From a virus: DNA of 27,081 nt. The translations under genes and the position numbers were made by a program. Positions 5,566 through 11,630 of this stretch are shown here, one piece after another; the first letter of the stretch is position 1, and each line of letters opens with the position of its first letter. Location of the stretch: the IMG/VR virus record IMGVR_UViG_3300043467_000676, positions 1 to 27,081 of that record; one strand, written 5' to 3'. The notes beneath the pieces are model-generated. The model saw nothing but the letters and a program-made list of their open reading frames with translations. It was not told the DNA's origin and ran no database searches.

Positions 5566-6261
5566 ATGCATAAAATAAAAATATTCAGTCATATCATTGA
5601 TACACCAGATAGTTTGATGATTTTTAATCATCAATTTTCTTTGCTTAAAGAAACTGGTTTGTTAGAATTAGCAGATAAAATATATCTATGTGTTAATGGT
5701 AAGCTGGCTATATTTAATACAATACAAGAACTAGCAAATCAATATCATAATGTAGAAATGGTACATACTAGTAATAGTATTGAACACTATGAATATCCTA
5801 CATTAAAATTTCTTAAAGAAACTATTGATAATGATAGTGATTCTTATATTTTGTATTTTCATGTTAAAGGTGCTAGCAAAAATAACGTTAAACCAATACA
5901 CGACTGGCGGTTTCTATTAGAGTACTATAATATAGTAAACTATAAAAAATGTATAGAGCTATTAGACACCGGTTATTGTACTGTTGGTATATTGTATAGC
6001 GAAGGAATGATTAGTCAATGGCCTCATTATAGTGGAAACTTTTGGTGGGCTAACTCTAATCATATTAAAAAATTACCCAAACTACCTCACAAAAATGAAT
6101 CTATTATAGGGGAAGTTAGTACAATTAGTAAAATGATGTATATATCTGATTACTTTAGATATGACCATGAAGCTTGGATAGGATGCATTCAACCATGGAA
6201 TTATGTATCATTGTTTCAGGGTGACATTGAAAGAGAAGTTATTAGGATTACAAATACATGA
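5566..6261 (+). CDS. Glycosyltransferase-like / glycan-processing phage protein
   Basis: This 231-residue protein begins MHKIKIFSHII and carries the blocks YFHVKGAS, a tryptophan-rich HYSGNFWWANS and a downstream HEAWIG. I associate this block pattern with a family of phage and bacterial proteins linked to glycan synthesis (rhamnan/glycosyltransferase-type regions). That recall has moderate certainty, and no catalytic assignment is made. The ATG is only 5 nt after the CCA end of tRNA-Asn. With no Shine-Dalgarno site, 3'-end maturation of the tRNA would leave a nearly leaderless message. The stop overlaps the start of the following 2OG oxygenase gene (ATGA), so the two are translated together. 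The upstream in-frame extension runs through two tRNAs and is not real. Confidence 0.7.
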   Translation: MHKIKIFSHIIDTPDSLMIFNHQFSLLKETGLLELADKIYLCVNGKLAIFNTIQELANQYHNVEMVHTSNSIEHYEYPTLKFLKETIDNDSDSYILYFHVKGASKNNVKPIHDWRFLLEYYNIVNYKKCIELLDTGYCTVGILYSEGMISQWPHYSGNFWWANSNHIKKLPKLPHKNESIIGEVSTISKMMYISDYFRYDHEAWIGCIQPWNYVSLFQGDIEREVIRITNT

Positions 6262-6974
6262 CAGAATCAAACATACCCTTTTATCATTTGATAATTGATA
6301 ATTTCTTTGAACAAGAAATGGCAGAAAAATTGTCAGACGAATTTATTGATTATAATGATGAACGTTGGTTTTATTACAACAATGTGATTGAAAATAAAAA
6401 AACGTTGAATGATTGGAGATTTTTACCTAAACATGTATATCAAGCATTTACTCAGTTTTGCTCAGATGAGTTTGTTAAAAAACTACAGGATATGACTGGT
6501 ATACAAAAATTGTATCCTGATTATGGATTGCATGGTGGTGGCTGTCATATGCATGGTAGAAACGGCAAACTTAATATACATAGAGATTATTCTGTACACC
6601 CTAAATTAGGATTAGAACGCAAGTTAAATCTTATTGTATATCTTTCTAAAGATTGGGATAACTTATGGGGTGGTGGCTTAGAATTATGGTCACATGATAC
6701 TAAAAACAATCAACCAAAAGAAAAAGTAAAAGAAGTAGAATGTGTTTATAATCGTGCTGTACTTTTTGACACCACACAAAATTCTTGGCATGGGTTACCT
6801 GAACCGTTGCGTTGCCCAGAAAATGTATACAGAAAAAGCCTAGCCATGTATTATATGACTAATCCTAGTGTAAATGTTGATCCAAGACAACGTGCATTAT
6901 TTGCACCTACAAAAAATCAAAAAAATGATATTGAAGTGAAAAAATTCATAGAAGAAAGAACTAAGCTATCTTAA
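6258..6974 (+). CDS. 2-oxoglutarate/Fe(II)-dependent oxygenase (prolyl-4-hydroxylase-like)
   Basis: This is a 238-residue protein with a double-stranded beta-helix oxygenase core. His108-Arg-Asp110 (in LNIHRDYS) and His178 (in NSWHGLPEP) form the iron triad, and Arg192 in NVYRKSLAMYYM is placed to bind 2-oxoglutarate. The spacing and the WGGGLELWS segment match prolyl-4-hydroxylase-type enzymes common in large phages. The substrate is unknown; protein, nucleic acid or glycan hydroxylation are all possible. It overlaps the preceding glycan-type gene by 4 nt and ends 3 nt before tRNA-Arg(TCT), so the tRNA is probably cut from the same transcript. Confidence 0.88.
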   Translation: MTESNIPFYHLIIDNFFEQEMAEKLSDEFIDYNDERWFYYNNVIENKKTLNDWRFLPKHVYQAFTQFCSDEFVKKLQDMTGIQKLYPDYGLHGGGCHMHGRNGKLNIHRDYSVHPKLGLERKLNLIVYLSKDWDNLWGGGLELWSHDTKNNQPKEKVKEVECVYNRAVLFDTTQNSWHGLPEPLRCPENVYRKSLAMYYMTNPSVNVDPRQRALFAPTKNQKNDIEVKKFIEERTKLS

Positions 6975-6977
6975 TAT

Positions 6978-7052
6978 CTGGCGTTAGTATAATGGATCAT
7001 ACAGTAGCCTTCTAAGCTATCAATAGAGGTTCGATTCCTCTACGCCGGACCA
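6978..7052 (+). tRNA. tRNA-Arg(TCT), copy 1
   Basis: CTGGCGT pairs with ACGCCGG, loop CTTCTAA (TCT), CCA encoded. It starts 3 nt after an oxygenase stop, and its 3' end is overlapped by the convergent DnaJ-domain gene. Confidence 0.94.
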
Positions 7053-7636
7053 TCAACATTTTCTAGTAGTAATCGCCATTCATCATTGCTATAATGATAG
7101 TTTTCTAATACATCTAACATTTTATTAAACACTAGTAAGGCTCTATCATACATAATTACCTCAGATTGTTTATGTTTGATTTTTTCTTCAACAAAAGATT
7201 TTAAAAAATTTTCACCATCTTTTTTTAATTTAATTTTTTTACTAATAGTGGTAAATTTTTTTATAGCAACATGACATTCTTCAATAGCCATATTGGTTTG
7301 TTGCTGTGCTTGATAAATATCAACCTTCATTTTTAAAATCAAGTCATCAAATTCTGGATTTATAATATTACTAAAGTGTGACACCATAACAGCCAGTCTG
7401 TTATACACTTCATTATCAATACCATTACTATCGTACGGTTGACCAGTTGAATCATAATGGGCACGTTTTTCGGGATCACCCAATGTGTCATATGCATATT
7501 TAATTCGTTGAAATTTTTCAGAATCACCTCCTTTATCGGGATGATGTATTTGTGCTAGTATTCTGTATTTTTGTTTGATTTCTTCGGAAGTACAATTTTT
7601 AGGTAATTCTAGGTCATCATATAAGGTGTTTTCCAT
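7040..7636 (-). CDS. DnaJ-domain (J-domain) protein
   Basis: The N-terminal 65 residues form a J-domain: helix II lysines/arginines (KQKYRILAQI), the HPD triad at residues 32-34, and FQRIKYAYDTLGDPEKRAHYD. The rest (to 198) is a mostly helical, charged tail without the Gly/Phe or zinc-finger regions of full DnaJ. It should stimulate an Hsp70 (host DnaK or a phage homologue), with the tail probably choosing the client. A GATAAATA late box (7642-7649) ends 5 nt before the ATG and there is no Shine-Dalgarno site. The 3' end overlaps tRNA-Arg(TCT) by 13 nt on the opposite strand, and its TAG stop comes from the tRNA sequence. Confidence 0.92.
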   Translation of the reverse strand: MENTLYDDLELPKNCTSEEIKQKYRILAQIHHPDKGGDSEKFQRIKYAYDTLGDPEKRAHYDSTGQPYDSNGIDNEVYNRLAVMVSHFSNIINPEFDDLILKMKVDIYQAQQQTNMAIEECHVAIKKFTTISKKIKLKKDGENFLKSFVEEKIKHKQSEVIMYDRALLVFNKMLDVLENYHYSNDEWRLLLENVDGPA

Positions 7637-7641
7637 AAGCT

Positions 7642-7649
7642 TATTTATC
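7642..7649 (-). promoter_or_regulatory. T4-late-like box, leaderless, DnaJ-domain gene
   Basis: GATAAATA; 5 nt to the ATG at 7636. Its last base is the first base of the opposite-strand tRNA-Arg. Confidence 0.7.
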
Positions 7650-7723
7650 TGGGGTTAGTATAATGGATAATACAATCGGCTTCTACCCGATGAATGTGGG
7701 TTCGATTCCTGCACCCCGGACCA
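7649..7723 (+). tRNA. tRNA-Arg(TCT), copy 2
   Basis: CTGGGGT pairs with ACCCCGG, loop CTTCTAC (TCT), CCA encoded. The D-arm is nearly identical to the copy at 6978, so the two are duplicates that flank the DnaJ-domain gene. Confidence 0.94.
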
Positions 7724-7727
7724 AAAT

Positions 7728-7756
7728 TTGACAATAAATCCTCAATCTGCTATACT
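7728..7756 (+). promoter_or_regulatory. sigma70-type promoter (TTGACAATAAAT class)
   Basis: TTGACA, 17 bp, TATACT. It is the first of two tandem promoters before the large structured RNA. Confidence 0.78.
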
Positions 7757-7808
7757 CTAGTTATAGATTGATTGAACAAGTTCTTGGGAAACAGTGAAAC
7801 AAAAGAAT

Positions 7809-7837
7809 TTGACAATAAATGGTAGTTATGATACAAT
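7809..7837 (+). promoter_or_regulatory. sigma70-type promoter (TTGACAATAAATGG class)
   Basis: TTGACA, 17 bp, TACAAT. It is the second tandem promoter; its transcript meets the boxA-like element and then the structured RNA. Confidence 0.82.
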
Positions 7838-8270
7838 CATAGCATGAGTTGAGAAAGTCATCGTACTAATCAACAGAGTTCTTTAAAATTCTGAGTTATC
7901 ATATAGCCCTGTTTAAGTTACAGGGACTATATGAAAATACATTAAGGTCACCTAATCCGTTAGGCAGGTCTATGAGGTCAGCCGGTGGACGACGCCGGGT
8001 CGCATAGGGTGCAAGAAGCGTATCTACAATAGCAATATTGTTTAACGTGACGGGAAGTTAGGCAGTAATGACAGAAACAACGATCCAGTAGACGGTACTG
8101 GTGGATACAGTTTACGTTCCTTAATGTTTTTTCATATAGTGTGTTATTAGTTTTGCTGATGTAAGCGCCTGAGTAAACGTCAACTCTAACTAACTATGTA
8201 TATAAACGGTACGTCCAGCTGGCAATTCCGTTGAGCATAGCAAATAGTGCGTCAGCAAAACTAATAGCAT
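7838..8270 (+). ncRNA. Large structured RNA, 5' domain (upstream of tRNA-Glu)
   Basis: This lies directly behind the promoter 7809-7837 and the boxA-like sequence. No frame of note exists. Strong stems are present: a 13-bp hairpin with one bulge (7900-7933); CTATG/CATAG closing a nested CCGG/CCGG stem (about 7971-8007); ACAATA-GCAA-TATTGT with a GNRA loop (8026-8041); CCAGTA-GACGG-TACTGG (8085-8101). A 15-bp long-range inverted repeat (8145-8159 with 8252-8266) encloses AACGG/CCGTT. This is far more structure than a spacer needs. It resembles the giant phage RNAs of the GOLLD/ROOL kind in size and tRNA neighbourhood, but identity is unproven. Confidence 0.68.
7878..7888 (+). promoter_or_regulatory. 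boxA-like antitermination sequence
   Basis: GTTCTTTAAAA lies about 40 nt downstream of the -10 box of the 7809 promoter, at the head of the structured RNA. It resembles the rRNA leader boxA (E. coli GCTCTTTAACA). An identical copy heads the tRNA unit at 11613. Nus-factor binding is an inference. Confidence 0.55.
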
Positions 8271-8345
8271 GGAGCATTCGTCTATCGGTTAGGACATTAG
8301 GTTTTCATCCTAAGAAGAGGAGTTCGATTCTCCTATGCTCTTCCA
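8271..8345 (+). tRNA. tRNA-Glu(TTC)
   Basis: Stem TTAGG/CCTAA and loop TTTTCAT (TTC) are clear. GGAGCAT faces ATGCTCT with a G-U end pair. The discriminator is U73 instead of the usual purine. It lies within a long hairpin-rich transcript. Confidence 0.88.
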
Positions 8346-8610
8346 AAGAATCCCGTTACTATTTTCGTTAAAATAGCGTTTGAATAGCGATAGAGTTCCG
8401 GTGGCAGAAGACCGTTAGCGAGGGAAATCCTCTGAATCTGATAGGCAGTATCTCTCTGCACACAGACGTTAGAATAAAAGAGATGGACAGAGTAACCGCT
8501 CAATTAAGGGCTTGTGTGGAAACAAGTAGCTTATACTAATTTTTGAGTTACATCGCCCTGATACTTCTCTCAGTAATGAGACACTAGGTCTTGCAACCGT
8601 AACTCATCTT
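8346..8610 (+). ncRNA. Large structured RNA, middle domain (between tRNA-Glu and tRNA-Tyr)
   Basis: Stems include CTATTTT-CGTT-AAAATAG (8359-8376), GCAG/CTGC (8445-8459), CTTGT/ACAAG (8511-8526), AGGGC/GCCCT (8507-8511 with 8555-8559), and TCTCA-GTAA-TGAGA with a GNRA loop (8568-8581). TGAGTTAC/GTAACTCA pairs 8544-8551 with 8599-8606. Stems interleave rather than nest in places, so alternative folds or a pseudoknot are likely. It continues the RNA begun at 7838. Confidence 0.65.
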
Positions 8611-8696
8611 GGAGATGTAGGAAAATTGGTAACCCCAGGAGACTGTAAATCTTCCGCCTTATGGCACTGTTGGTTCAACTCCAACCGTCTCCACCA
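8611..8696 (+). tRNA. tRNA-Tyr(GTA)
   Basis: GGAGATG pairs with CGTCTCC, loop CTGTAAA (GTA), long variable arm (class II), A73, CCA. An upstream CATCT could pair with AGATG of its 5' acceptor strand and compete with folding. Confidence 0.93.
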
Positions 8697-8769
8697 AAAA
8701 TATAGGAGAGTCGCTGGGCAGGCGTACTCTTAAACTACCTAGGCCAAAGGGGTGTCCTATTCTGTATCA
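8697..8769 (+). ncRNA. Structured RNA segment between tRNA-Tyr and tRNA-Asp
   Basis: A long stem closes with ATAGGA/TCCTAT (8702-8707 with 8755-8760). Inside, AGAGT-CGC pairs with GCG-ACTCT (8707-8730) around a 7-nt loop. It has no frame and is probably the 3' part of the same long transcript. Confidence 0.5.
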
Positions 8770-8844
8770 GGTCTCAAAGTGTTCACGGACGCATACATGC
8801 CTGTCACGCATGAGGAGCGGGATCGTTACCCGCTGGGACCGCCA
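8770..8844 (+). tRNA. tRNA-Asp(GTC) with atypical T-loop
   Basis: GGTCTCA pairs with TGGGACC, stem CATGC/GCATG with loop CTGTCAC (GTC), T-stem GCGGG/CCCGC, G73 and CCA. The T-loop reads ATCGTTA rather than TTCRANN, swapping the bases at 54 and 58. Standard finders may score it low. Confidence 0.85.
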
Positions 8845-8863
8845 AGTTAGTTGACCATATTAT

Positions 8864-8892
8864 TTGACTACAATAATTGTATGATATATAAT
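8864..8892 (+). promoter_or_regulatory. sigma70-type promoter for tRNA-Leu(TAA)
   Basis: TTGACT, 17 bp, TATAAT; the tRNA starts 12 nt after the -10 box. Confidence 0.75.
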
Positions 8893-8904
8893 GATAACAA
8901 TAAT

Positions 8905-8989
8905 GCGAGTGTGGAGAAATCGGTATACTCTCCAGACTTAAAATCTGGCGTCGCAAGGCATGGCGGTTCGACCCCGCCCACTCGCACCA
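8905..8989 (+). tRNA. tRNA-Leu(TAA)
   Basis: GCGAGTG pairs with CACTCGC, loop CTTAAAA (TAA), long variable arm, CCA encoded. The promoter at 8864-8892 lies directly upstream. Confidence 0.95.
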
Positions 8990-9019
8990 AAATAGAAGGT
9001 TAGAGCAATGAACTTTAGG

Positions 9020-9027
9020 ACTAAATA
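9020..9027 (+). promoter_or_regulatory. T4-late-like box, leaderless, homing-type nuclease gene
   Basis: ACTAAATA; 5 nt to the ATG at 9033. Confidence 0.68.
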
Positions 9028-9032
9028 CATTT

Positions 9033-9647
9033 ATGTTAAAATGTAATTTTTGTAACCGTGATAAAAAATCACCCAACAGTAAGGCTCAACACGAACTGTA
9101 TTGTAAATCTAATCCTGATGCTAAAGTTAAAAAAGCATCAATGGGGATGTTAGGGAAACAAGGTAGTAATCAGTTTATTAAAGGTACTGCTACTCCTATG
9201 ACGGAAACAGGTAGAGATATCATTCGTAATTCAAATCGTAATAGAGTTTGGTCTGATGAATCCAAAAACAAACTGTCATTAAGTATGAAACAAGCAGTTG
9301 AAAATAATCCAGAAGCATACTCATCTTCTAATAGAGGAAGAGTAAAACAGATTATTTTTAATGGGATGAAGTTTCAAGGGAACTGGGAACTTAATTTTTA
9401 TAAATGGTGTCTTGCTAATAATATTCCTTGTATTAGAAATACAAAAGGATTTCCGTATGAGTGGAATGGCACTAGAACATATTTTCCTGATTTCTATTTA
9501 CCTGAAAAAAAGGTATATGTAGAAGTCAAAGGATATAAAACTGAACGAGATACAGCAAAGTGGGGACAATTCCCAGAACAGTTATTAGTAGTTCAAAAAC
9601 AAGATATAATAAATATTCAACGAAATAACTTTGAGTTGATTATTTAA
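9033..9647 (+). CDS. Putative homing endonuclease (zinc finger + Vsr/PD-(D/E)XK-like nuclease)
   Basis: This 204-residue protein starts with a Cys4-Cys7-His20-Cys24 zinc-finger-like motif. A middle segment, WSDESKNKLSLSMKQA, resembles the NUMOD3 DNA-binding helices of phage homing enzymes. The C-terminal domain has YFPDFYLP...YVEVKGY (about residues 150-168), the Asp and Glu-x-Lys pattern of Vsr-like/PD-(D/E)XK nucleases. A late box, ACTAAATA (9020-9027), ends 5 nt before the ATG with no Shine-Dalgarno site, predicting a leaderless transcript. It sits between tRNA-Leu and a CAT tRNA, a typical place for a mobile nuclease gene. Catalytic activity is inferred. Confidence 0.82.
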   Translation: MLKCNFCNRDKKSPNSKAQHELYCKSNPDAKVKKASMGMLGKQGSNQFIKGTATPMTETGRDIIRNSNRNRVWSDESKNKLSLSMKQAVENNPEAYSSSNRGRVKQIIFNGMKFQGNWELNFYKWCLANNIPCIRNTKGFPYEWNGTRTYFPDFYLPEKKVYVEVKGYKTERDTAKWGQFPEQLLVVQKQDIINIQRNNFELII

Positions 9648-9652
9648 TTATT

Positions 9653-9730
9653 GCCTCTATAGCACAATTGGTTAGTTGCAAGCGACTCATAATCGCTAGG
9701 TTCCTGGTTCGAGTCCAGGTGGAGGCACCA
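9653..9730 (+). tRNA. tRNA with CAT anticodon (probably Ile2, lysidine type)
   Basis: GCCTCTA/TGGAGGC acceptor and loop CTCATAA (CAT). The anticodon arm GCGA-CTCATAA-TCGC and the following TAGGTTCCTGG resemble bacterial tRNA-Ile2 more than elongator Met. Ile2 reading of AUA would suit an AT-rich phage. Confidence 0.85.
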
Positions 9731-9738
9731 TCTAAATA

Positions 9739-9830
9739 GGAGACGTGGCCGAGTGGCCTAAGGCAGCAGGTTGCTAACCTGTCGTATGTGGTAACACGTA
9801 CCGTGAGTTCGAATCTCACCGTCTCCACCA
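9739..9830 (+). tRNA. tRNA-Ser(GCT)
   Basis: GGAGACG pairs with CGTCTCC, loop TTGCTAA (GCT), long variable arm, CCA encoded. As in the other Ser tRNA, the discriminator is A. Confidence 0.93.
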
Positions 9831-10116
9831 GAACGTTCCGGGTGTCTCCGGATACTGTGACCCGCAGGATGAGAAGTACTGTGACAAGTACGGGTGGTAG
9901 TCTTTAAACCCAAAGGCCGCTAGCAATGCGAGAACGGTCCCTGTCGGGAAGCGGGTGGAAGGAGTGTGTGATGGGTATGATAGCGTCATATCTTGATACT
10001 CTATAATTACCGCCGGGGGATGCAGAGCAGATTGAAGCATATTGATATTTGGTCGTAGCGGTTCATTGAACTTTAGTACATACCGAGGATGTTAGTGTGT
10101 TTCAATATGCTTTTTT
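9831..10116 (+). ncRNA. Structured non-coding segment after tRNA-Ser(GCT), ending in terminator-like stem
   Basis: This stretch has no credible gene. Hairpins include GTACT-GTGACA-AGTAC (9876-9891) and TCCC-TGTC-GGGA (9938-9949). An 11-bp stem pairs 10035-10045 with 10102-10112 and runs into six T (10111-10116), with an inner GTTC/GAAC. This looks like a folded RNA with a complex 3' terminator. A convergent gene ends at 10133. Confidence 0.5.
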
Positions 10117-10132
10117 ATGCACAAATAAATGA

Positions 10133-10570
10133 TTATGTTATGCTAATAGCAACTCTAACTTTATCAGGTTCAATTCCATGAACACCGTGTAACATGCCCG
10201 TATTAATACGATGCCATCTTTTTAGTTCAAGCTGTTCAATTTGCAATGGTTTGTAGTTTTCATTATATACGATAGTTTTAACATTTTTTCCTCCTGTATC
10301 TAACAAATAGTTATAGGCATTAATTCTGTTACCGTTATCTACATGTATAGGTAAACCGTTATATATTAATTGATATTGTGGATATATTTTATATTCAACT
10401 ATAGATTGTAACCATTCTGCCAAATCATCATTAACATTTCTAGTTTTGAAAAAGTTATATTCAGCCGGTACTGTACTATAAGCTTTAGGTGGCTTATTAA
10501 TGATATCCGTAATAGATTCAATTAAGTTTTCGGGTACCGGTGGTAAATCTAAGTATTCTATATATTTCAT
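10133..10570 (-). CDS. 2OG-Fe(II) oxygenase-like (cupin fold) phage protein, copy 1
   Basis: This 145-residue protein contains GLPIHVDNGNRINAYNYLLDTGG and, near the end, NTGMLHGVHGIEPDKVRVAISI. A His-x-Asp on one strand and a distal His on another is the metal-binding arrangement of double-stranded beta-helix oxygenases. No convincing 2-oxoglutarate-binding Arg can be named, though the RVAIS arginine is a candidate. It overlaps the stop of the related gene at 10567, so the pair is translationally coupled and probably arose by duplication. Its function is unknown; similar small proteins occur in large aquatic phages. Confidence 0.68.
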   Translation of the reverse strand: MKYIEYLDLPPVPENLIESITDIINKPPKAYSTVPAEYNFFKTRNVNDDLAEWLQSIVEYKIYPQYQLIYNGLPIHVDNGNRINAYNYLLDTGGKNVKTIVYNENYKPLQIEQLELKRWHRINTGMLHGVHGIEPDKVRVAISIT

Positions 10571-11112
10571 TGAAATAAGTAATCCAAGTTAATTTCTTTT
10601 TTTAATCTGATTAATAATGTAATGCGTGGTAAATCGTTAATGTTAGTTACATTATGTACCTCTTTGACTTTTATGACATGTGGAGTGGTCATTTCTAATT
10701 TATCTTGTAATACACATTCAGTAGGATTAAAACTATAATAGTCTATAATCTTGTTATATGCAACATATGATTTCTTTACAGGTTCTTTATCTGTTTTGTA
10801 AAAATTAACAAAAGTATTTTTACAATTTAGTATTGGTATATTAAAACTATAAAGACTATTACCACTATCAATATGTATAGGTGTGCCGTATGTTTTGTTA
10901 ATTACATAAAAACCAAACGAATGAACATATTGTGACCAGTTCATATTATCTAATTCAGATTTTAATTCTGGTATATCAAAAAATAATTTTAGATTATCAG
11001 GTATATAGAATAAGTTTTCTTTACTTGATAATTCAGTTTTAGGAAATACATCAAAAATCTTTTCTTGAATGATTTTAATATTTTCTAAATAGATAGGTGA
11101 ATAATATTTCAT
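10567..11112 (-). CDS. 2OG-Fe(II) oxygenase-like (cupin fold) phage protein, copy 2
   Basis: This 181-residue protein shares the layout of its downstream neighbour: TPIHIDSGNSLYSFNIPIL (His-x-Asp), a distal His in TPHVIKVKEVHNVTN, and a final RITLLIRL strand. The ATG at 11112 is chosen because an exact TATAAATA late box (11117-11124) ends 4 nt before it. A longer frame upstream runs antisense through tRNA-Cys and is not real. tRNA-Cys begins 2 nt beyond the box on the other strand, so the gene and the tRNA diverge from a minimal spacer. The enzyme assignment rests on the metal motif only. Confidence 0.68.
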   Translation of the reverse strand: MKYYSPIYLENIKIIQEKIFDVFPKTELSSKENLFYIPDNLKLFFDIPELKSELDNMNWSQYVHSFGFYVINKTYGTPIHIDSGNSLYSFNIPILNCKNTFVNFYKTDKEPVKKSYVAYNKIIDYYSFNPTECVLQDKLEMTTPHVIKVKEVHNVTNINDLPRITLLIRLKKEINLDYLFQ

Positions 11113-11116
11113 AATG

Positions 11117-11124
11117 TATTTATA
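11117..11124 (-). promoter_or_regulatory. T4-late-like box, leaderless, oxygenase-like pair
   Basis: TATAAATA, the exact T4 late consensus; 4 nt to the ATG at 11112. Confidence 0.75.
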
Positions 11125-11125
11125 T

Positions 11126-11203
11126 GCACAGGTGGCAGAGTGGTCAAATGCGACGGATTGCAAATCCGTAAAACCGTGAGTTCAAATCTCACTCTGTGCT
11201 CCA
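11126..11203 (+). tRNA. tRNA-Cys(GCA)
   Basis: Loop TTGCAAA (GCA), U73 as expected for Cys, acceptor GCACAGG/TCTGTGC, CCA encoded. It diverges from an oxygenase-like gene whose late box is 2 nt away. Confidence 0.94.
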
Positions 11204-11208
11204 AAGTT

Positions 11209-11283
11209 GCGGGATTAACTCAGGGGTAGAGTGTCAGCCTTCCAAGCTGTTCGTCAGCGGTTCGAATCCGCTATCCCGCTCCA
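11209..11283 (+). tRNA. tRNA-Gly(TCC)
   Basis: GCGGGAT pairs with ATCCCGC, loop CTTCCAA (TCC), U73, CCA. Its 3' end overlaps the convergent HNH gene by 13 nt. Confidence 0.95.
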
Positions 11284-11549
11284 ATTCTATTTAAAATGTT
11301 CATTGCTCTGGTTCTTAACTGTTCAGTAAATTCTGATTCAGTTAAAGTACCCTTAGCAAGATTACATTTTCTACAAGTTACTTGAAGATTGTTATAAGTG
11401 GTTTCTCCACCTTTAGATTCAGCAATAACATGATCCATGTGTATTTCTTTATCGGACAAGTCTTCATCACAATAGACACACCATTTGCCGTCCCTTTCAA
11501 TAACTCTACGGCGTAGGTTAAGAGGGATGTGTTGTTTCTTTTTAAACAT
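11271..11549 (-). CDS. HNH endonuclease (small)
   Basis: This 92-residue, almost pure HNH domain has RRRVIERDGKWCVYCDEDL with Cys24/Cys27, HMDHVIAESKGG with the catalytic Asp39-His40, TYNNLQ (Asn) and CRKCNLAKG (Cys59/Cys62). The ATG at 11549 is preceded by an AATAAATA late box (11555-11562) at 5 nt and no ribosome site. Its 3' end overlaps tRNA-Gly by 13 nt on the opposite strand and takes its TAG stop from the tRNA, exactly as the DnaJ-domain gene does with tRNA-Arg. It is likely a homing-type or repair nuclease of the phage. Confidence 0.9.
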   Translation of the reverse strand: MFKKKQHIPLNLRRRVIERDGKWCVYCDEDLSDKEIHMDHVIAESKGGETTYNNLQVTCRKCNLAKGTLTESEFTEQLRTRAMNILNRIGAG

Positions 11550-11554
11550 GAAAA

Positions 11555-11562
11555 TATTTATT
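11555..11562 (-). promoter_or_regulatory. T4-late-like box, leaderless, small HNH gene
   Basis: AATAAATA; 5 nt to the ATG at 11549. Confidence 0.7.
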
Positions 11563-11576
11563 CGGGAAAACAAGTA

Positions 11577-11605
11577 TTGACAGATAAATAATTCTCTGTT
11601 ATAAT
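11577..11605 (+). promoter_or_regulatory. sigma70-type promoter for tRNA/rpoZ unit
   Basis: TTGACA, 17 bp, TATAAT. No terminator is seen before 13555, so it may transcribe six tRNAs, three small proteins, the omega homologue and the phosphoesterase. Confidence 0.82.
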
Positions 11606-11612
11606 AACATTT

Positions 11613-11623
11613 GTTCTTTAAAA
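11613..11623 (+). promoter_or_regulatory. boxA-like antitermination sequence
   Basis: A second exact GTTCTTTAAAA, 8 nt after the -10 box of the 11577 promoter and 7 nt before tRNA-Leu(TAG). It suggests that long stable-RNA transcripts are protected from premature termination. Confidence 0.55.
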
Positions 11624-11630
11624 GGTTAAT

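Noticed and set aside
7838-8610. tmRNA or RNase P RNA
   Set aside because: No alanyl-tRNA-like ends with a tag frame, and no RNase P core sequences, were seen.
9998-10004. TATAAT at about 10000 as a promoter
   Set aside because: No -35 element lies at a suitable distance.
9640-10040. Minus-strand frames over tRNA-Met/Ser and the 9.83-10.1 kb segment
   Set aside because: They read tRNA and structured RNA in reverse, lack starts with ribosome sites and show no family pattern.
4536-10130. A tRNA-Phe hidden in the non-coding stretches
   Set aside because: I looked for GAA anticodon loops with pairing stems. TTGAACT at about 10076 has no acceptor or D-arm; none is convincing.
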